Positions 63,201 through 64,000 of a stretch of 64,000 bases of DNA are shown in pieces. Source of the DNA: Pararhizobium gei (GTDB lineage: Bacteria; Pseudomonadota; Alphaproteobacteria; Rhizobiales; Rhizobiaceae); contig NZ_CP119409.1 in NCBI RefSeq assembly GCF_029223885.1, positions 1,762,001 through 1,826,000 on the forward strand, written 5' to 3'. A model generated the notes under the pieces. The model was not told the DNA's origin. It worked only from the letters and a program-made list of their open reading frames with translations, and ran no database searches. A program made the position numbers and the translations under genes. Every line of letters starts with the position of its first letter. Within the stretch, counting starts at the first letter, position 1.

Positions 63201-64000
63201 GTTGCCCCAGATCGCTTCGGCCGCCTCAAGGTCGTAGCCTGCGCGAAATTTCGGTCCGTAGAGCGTAAAGCATATTTTTTGTTTGCCGGCCGCACGCAGG
63301 TCGGGAAGAAAAGAGGCCGTGTGCGACGGCTCGTTGACCTGCAGTCCTTGCTGCGCCTGGCGGGATGAACGCGTCGCGGCGCGCAGCATACCAATGCCGC
63401 TGCCCGACGGCTTGACCGGTCGGTCGCGAAGGGCTTCGTCATCGGTGAGACTGTTGTGCCAGAGCAGAGTCAGGTCGACTTCAGGCGTCCAATTGCCGGA
63501 CGTCCAGATATTCTTATCCTCTATGTCCCACGACAGCCGGCAATCGGCGCGCAGGGTATCGCCTGTTTCGACCCACCCGCCGGTCTCCTCGTGTAGCCTG
63601 AGGCTCAGCGTCTTTTCATCGCTTTTGATGTCGCCCGATCTGCCCGTCTGTCCGGAGACGGAGACGCGATAGACGAGGACTGGCTTTCGCGCATCGGGTG
63701 TTCTCTCGAAACGGAGGCTGAGATCGGTCGTCGAACCCTCCGTCTTCAGCGTCAGCCATGCCGTGGAAGCGGCATCGGCGGAAAACCCGAAACAGTGCAG
63801 CATATCCTGCGTGAAAACCCGGGAATCGTCGGGCCAGTACTGTTTGGCCGCTATCTTCACCTCCTTCTGCTGGCCATCGAAGACAGCGAAGTGTCCGTCT
63901 TGAACCCTTCCTCGAGCGGCAAATCCAAAGCTTCCGAGCCGTGTGTGGGGAAAACGGTCATCTGCGAAAACGAAGGACGTATCAAGATCTTCGGTCTTGA
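57213..64000 (-). CDS. Giant protein of unknown function (5' end beyond window)
   Basis: The frame is open without a stop from the window edge (first full codon at 63998) to TGA 57215-57213, giving at least 2,261 residues. A GTG at 63860 could pass for a start, but the 46 codons before it are open and read as ordinary protein (FPHTRLGSFGFAARGRV), and its ribosome site abuts the GTG, so the true start is outside. Layout in this numbering: beta-rich with scattered charged loops to about residue 1100; about 1106-1800 mostly helical, Ala/Lys/Glu/Asp-rich with heptad-like stretches; about 1840-2240 beta-rich, ending in Gly-rich alternating strands (GGSAALAFAIGPFVGQVFI). No known domain is recognised. 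Confidence 0.75.
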   Translation of the reverse strand, partial: KTEDLDTSFVFADDRFPHTRLGSFGFAARGRVQDGHFAVFDGQQKEVKIAAKQYWPDDSRVFTQDMLHCFGFSADAASTAWLTLKTEGSTTDLSLRFERTPDARKPVLVYRVSVSGQTGRSGDIKSDEKTLSLRLHEETGGWVETGDTLRADCRLSWDIEDKNIWTSGNWTPEVDLTLLWHNSLTDDEALRDRPVKPSGSGIGMLRAATRSSRQAQQGLQVNEPSHTASFLPDLRAAGKQKICFTLYGPKFRAGYDLEAAEAIWGNRKPEIPFVRPPLRLTLARVTDLIPSSDDTKGLGDNSMALIASGQNFFSGKNDVAIVLTRDGEWAEAAKRTEDRTHLASYLVEQFEPQQPWSGRLSSLRFQNAAADDPDLEKHAGKNAYSKPADDFSAWLRIGASTSATGRRARTGDAPVAVALRLFLPVSDIEPTGLDVARADRTNRPLPLLIAQGKAGKPLSGTNYWLAVTESIGDQQDRRIEADIYESAPEAGERVYVVLSEDPFSIFRYVHKPLSDRGDAGSASVAYYSGDDRIWQYRKVVDHYHFTFPPQAVGESADKPGRLELHDLLAAGKDDPSDSLRPYVKDPENPSDGLRRRAVEFRLTPSAEIWIRPSDVERGYFMPESASYELFRQRGEYGRGAALAFLRAEFLYGLPVGIDVSKEGAVSSQARVAEIEALTGRLAGPARDAKAESKLASRWIALSRAASRRPERLEIWARDPGSKIDFTPARFSSGAAFSLRGTALHRPPLEKLEQPEDGRLWPRAGGGEPGADRNKPRSHPQGISGGALWPVESVNLFNALMKNPECVGGTIESIALSPTGGDAVQKASFLQGVVTIISETRNGFIERQKVEVNGRIGAFWHRAKHVVVYERTVNIPAQFAPEFGDDPHRSRSRRPILRKVREYIEFLQHERTYPDFSKATTRHAGFLERVRFNSKTINVDSNWASEVGEHGWKIPLWNRHSAKQRPQVYPMPDVAFVTVAEGDGEKPVVSQECLDTDNLFFFCDFGAGGDTDAWNARPGIDFADMPAAAQLAAVADAPAAAPQNGERRKSIGRFLPGLRRFTWRLAPAAQKTAINAGRFGKPVYVGLESVSFMRATQADAKHAELPNPLKTILEKAQKLGAPQSTEDTSLSRWNLDGTGAATPAAAAFSDQVATLLAALKSGDTKGTKDALQTLSGAWEPALKQVVDILVPQGNALAEKLGDWSKIEPPAIGLQKSACEKLKSDAVLAIRRKEMLVCTALGDWIAGVDAVLKPIQDDPDLTKTLVIDALCADIQRHLKPLFLDAGADIGKLGENVEKARAVLLDFEQDLDIIIQRARKRTEDFAAAYDREKPWSAERRSNFHAGLQACIGNIGRDISGAVDEARQRLAIELDDASQAAGGHIAKALGAIAGSHVAIPADLMLLNPAVTRLMDPIRVELDKLAPSAGVGELAKVRADIANADISQDLKDKAQATIEGLEAAIATVRDAAAEAEVAAATIDTLAQAGAVALETEVKAFKAALATGIENLGSSAQSLLDLAAALADTAAQDLRSDIARIQRELDGHRAKLADRVDSGLTKIGYAVDPTVRATVEWLATWMPAMQQQIAELRKTSTVYFDEIKGVFGAVQAALGPEALLDSIVINKCIRPAMEKLLAALFENGSNDVAKIGEALDGLGKETADAIRKLDDTALEGVAFISDICGVLFESADSVISYIKGVSTDAAALLAKRLKSLSKPFSDMTRQIEEVLNAGGDLAAQADRLTTAVKAFDYSVRGLQNDLSRTMETARMYGDRVFDAAAGLGDGGLMAAPSNILRLYSAASSAPELAAMKADIDRIRASFDEIQDAIQTTEASALFDRRGDGLKALGLTLPFNQIGDRLVPADLTRFDIGKVFGNLGGIDLGNLFKTCKIPEGVSDAVRISHDFDKAQARAWVQIDIDVPMPGRWTLFSLGIFQIDFVDMHLTGRVRLEASKDQREITQTGFSRIGTIIDVVVAGQSMVRFEKFGLNFTRESGLRTEFDPKDIRLNPSFKFIQDFLSSLFPREVGGLKIVKQDNIPVGIEHIFAIPPMTLNFGTSGISNISIENHFKLLAFPDFALANRFNLSTLERPFIFSIFIIGGTGYIQIDTEYRPFDNQLTVNVEAGAGGSAALAFAIGPFVGQVFITLSGVMTYRKMIGGPGGGLSIAVVVVIAGQVQVCGMVSIGITLMLRLSYRDNGDINGQGTLSVSIRISRFFKITARANVDYKLRGGKSETSVNTGVSASTTPKLDARIEQARQAVDQLQRASN

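Overview
The window looks like chromosomal DNA of a Rhizobiaceae alphaproteobacterium (Rhizobium, Agrobacterium or Neorhizobium type). The DNA is GC-rich. The best lineage markers are hdaA with its clamp-binding motif, ldtR, the pgsA-moaD-moaE chain, bpt with an RDD protein and hemB, a RopB/Omp25-like porin, a DUF1236 protein, and alphaproteobacterial promoters of the CTTGAC-N17-CTATCT type. I found no tRNA, rRNA, CRISPR array, insertion sequence or prophage.

Region by region. 1-6.9 kb: the end of holC, a DUF4160/DUF2442 pair, D-galactose 1-dehydrogenase, a vapB antitoxin followed by a wrecked vapC, a GNAT acetyltransferase, a YheS-like ABC-F ATPase, DinB and a glutathione transferase. 6.9-9.7 kb: ndk, a lipoprotein, and a CGNR/ABATE regulator that carries a palindromic repeat inside its reading frame and faces an orphan LivH-type permease across a near-perfect operator. 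9.7-13.9 kb: an overlapping minus-strand chain SDR-uvrC-pgsA-moaD-moaE (molybdopterin synthase, phospholipid synthesis, excision repair). 14-20 kb: an outer membrane barrel protein, a second GST, an RNase T2 lipoprotein, rlmJ, a molybdopterin oxidoreductase and a NudK-like hydrolase. 20-24.6 kb: a Phd/VapC toxin-antitoxin locus, purMN, a PerM-family transporter and hdaA. 24.6-31.3 kb: ppk and ppx, an RTX-type secreted protein and a periplasmic phytase-like esterase, a loosely phosphate-themed stretch. 31.4-41.5 kb: a membrane adenylate cyclase, rnd, a Tat-exported multicopper oxidase, an MFS transporter, a PAS-GGDEF cyclase, aspS, a DUF1236 protein and a secreted protein of unknown function. 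41.8-50.4 kb: parC, an AbrB/Doc toxin-antitoxin locus, an EamA transporter, bpt, an RDD protein, hemB, small rhizobial proteins and ldtR.

The last 13.5 kb (50.4-64.0 kb) is different. One minus-strand unit encodes two giant proteins, at least 2,261 and 2,158 residues, one base apart, followed by an 82-residue protein. None has a domain I recognise. The upstream giant gene runs off the window edge: its frame is still open at base 64000, so its apparent GTG start at 63860 is probably false. Its product reads as beta-rich N-terminus, about 690 mostly helical residues, then a glycine-rich beta-rich C-terminus. This is the best candidate for an undescribed system in the window.

Toxin-antitoxin-like modules recur (one decayed, two intact, plus the DUF pair). 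Both intact ones have visible promoters overlapped by perfect inverted repeats, which fits autoregulation.
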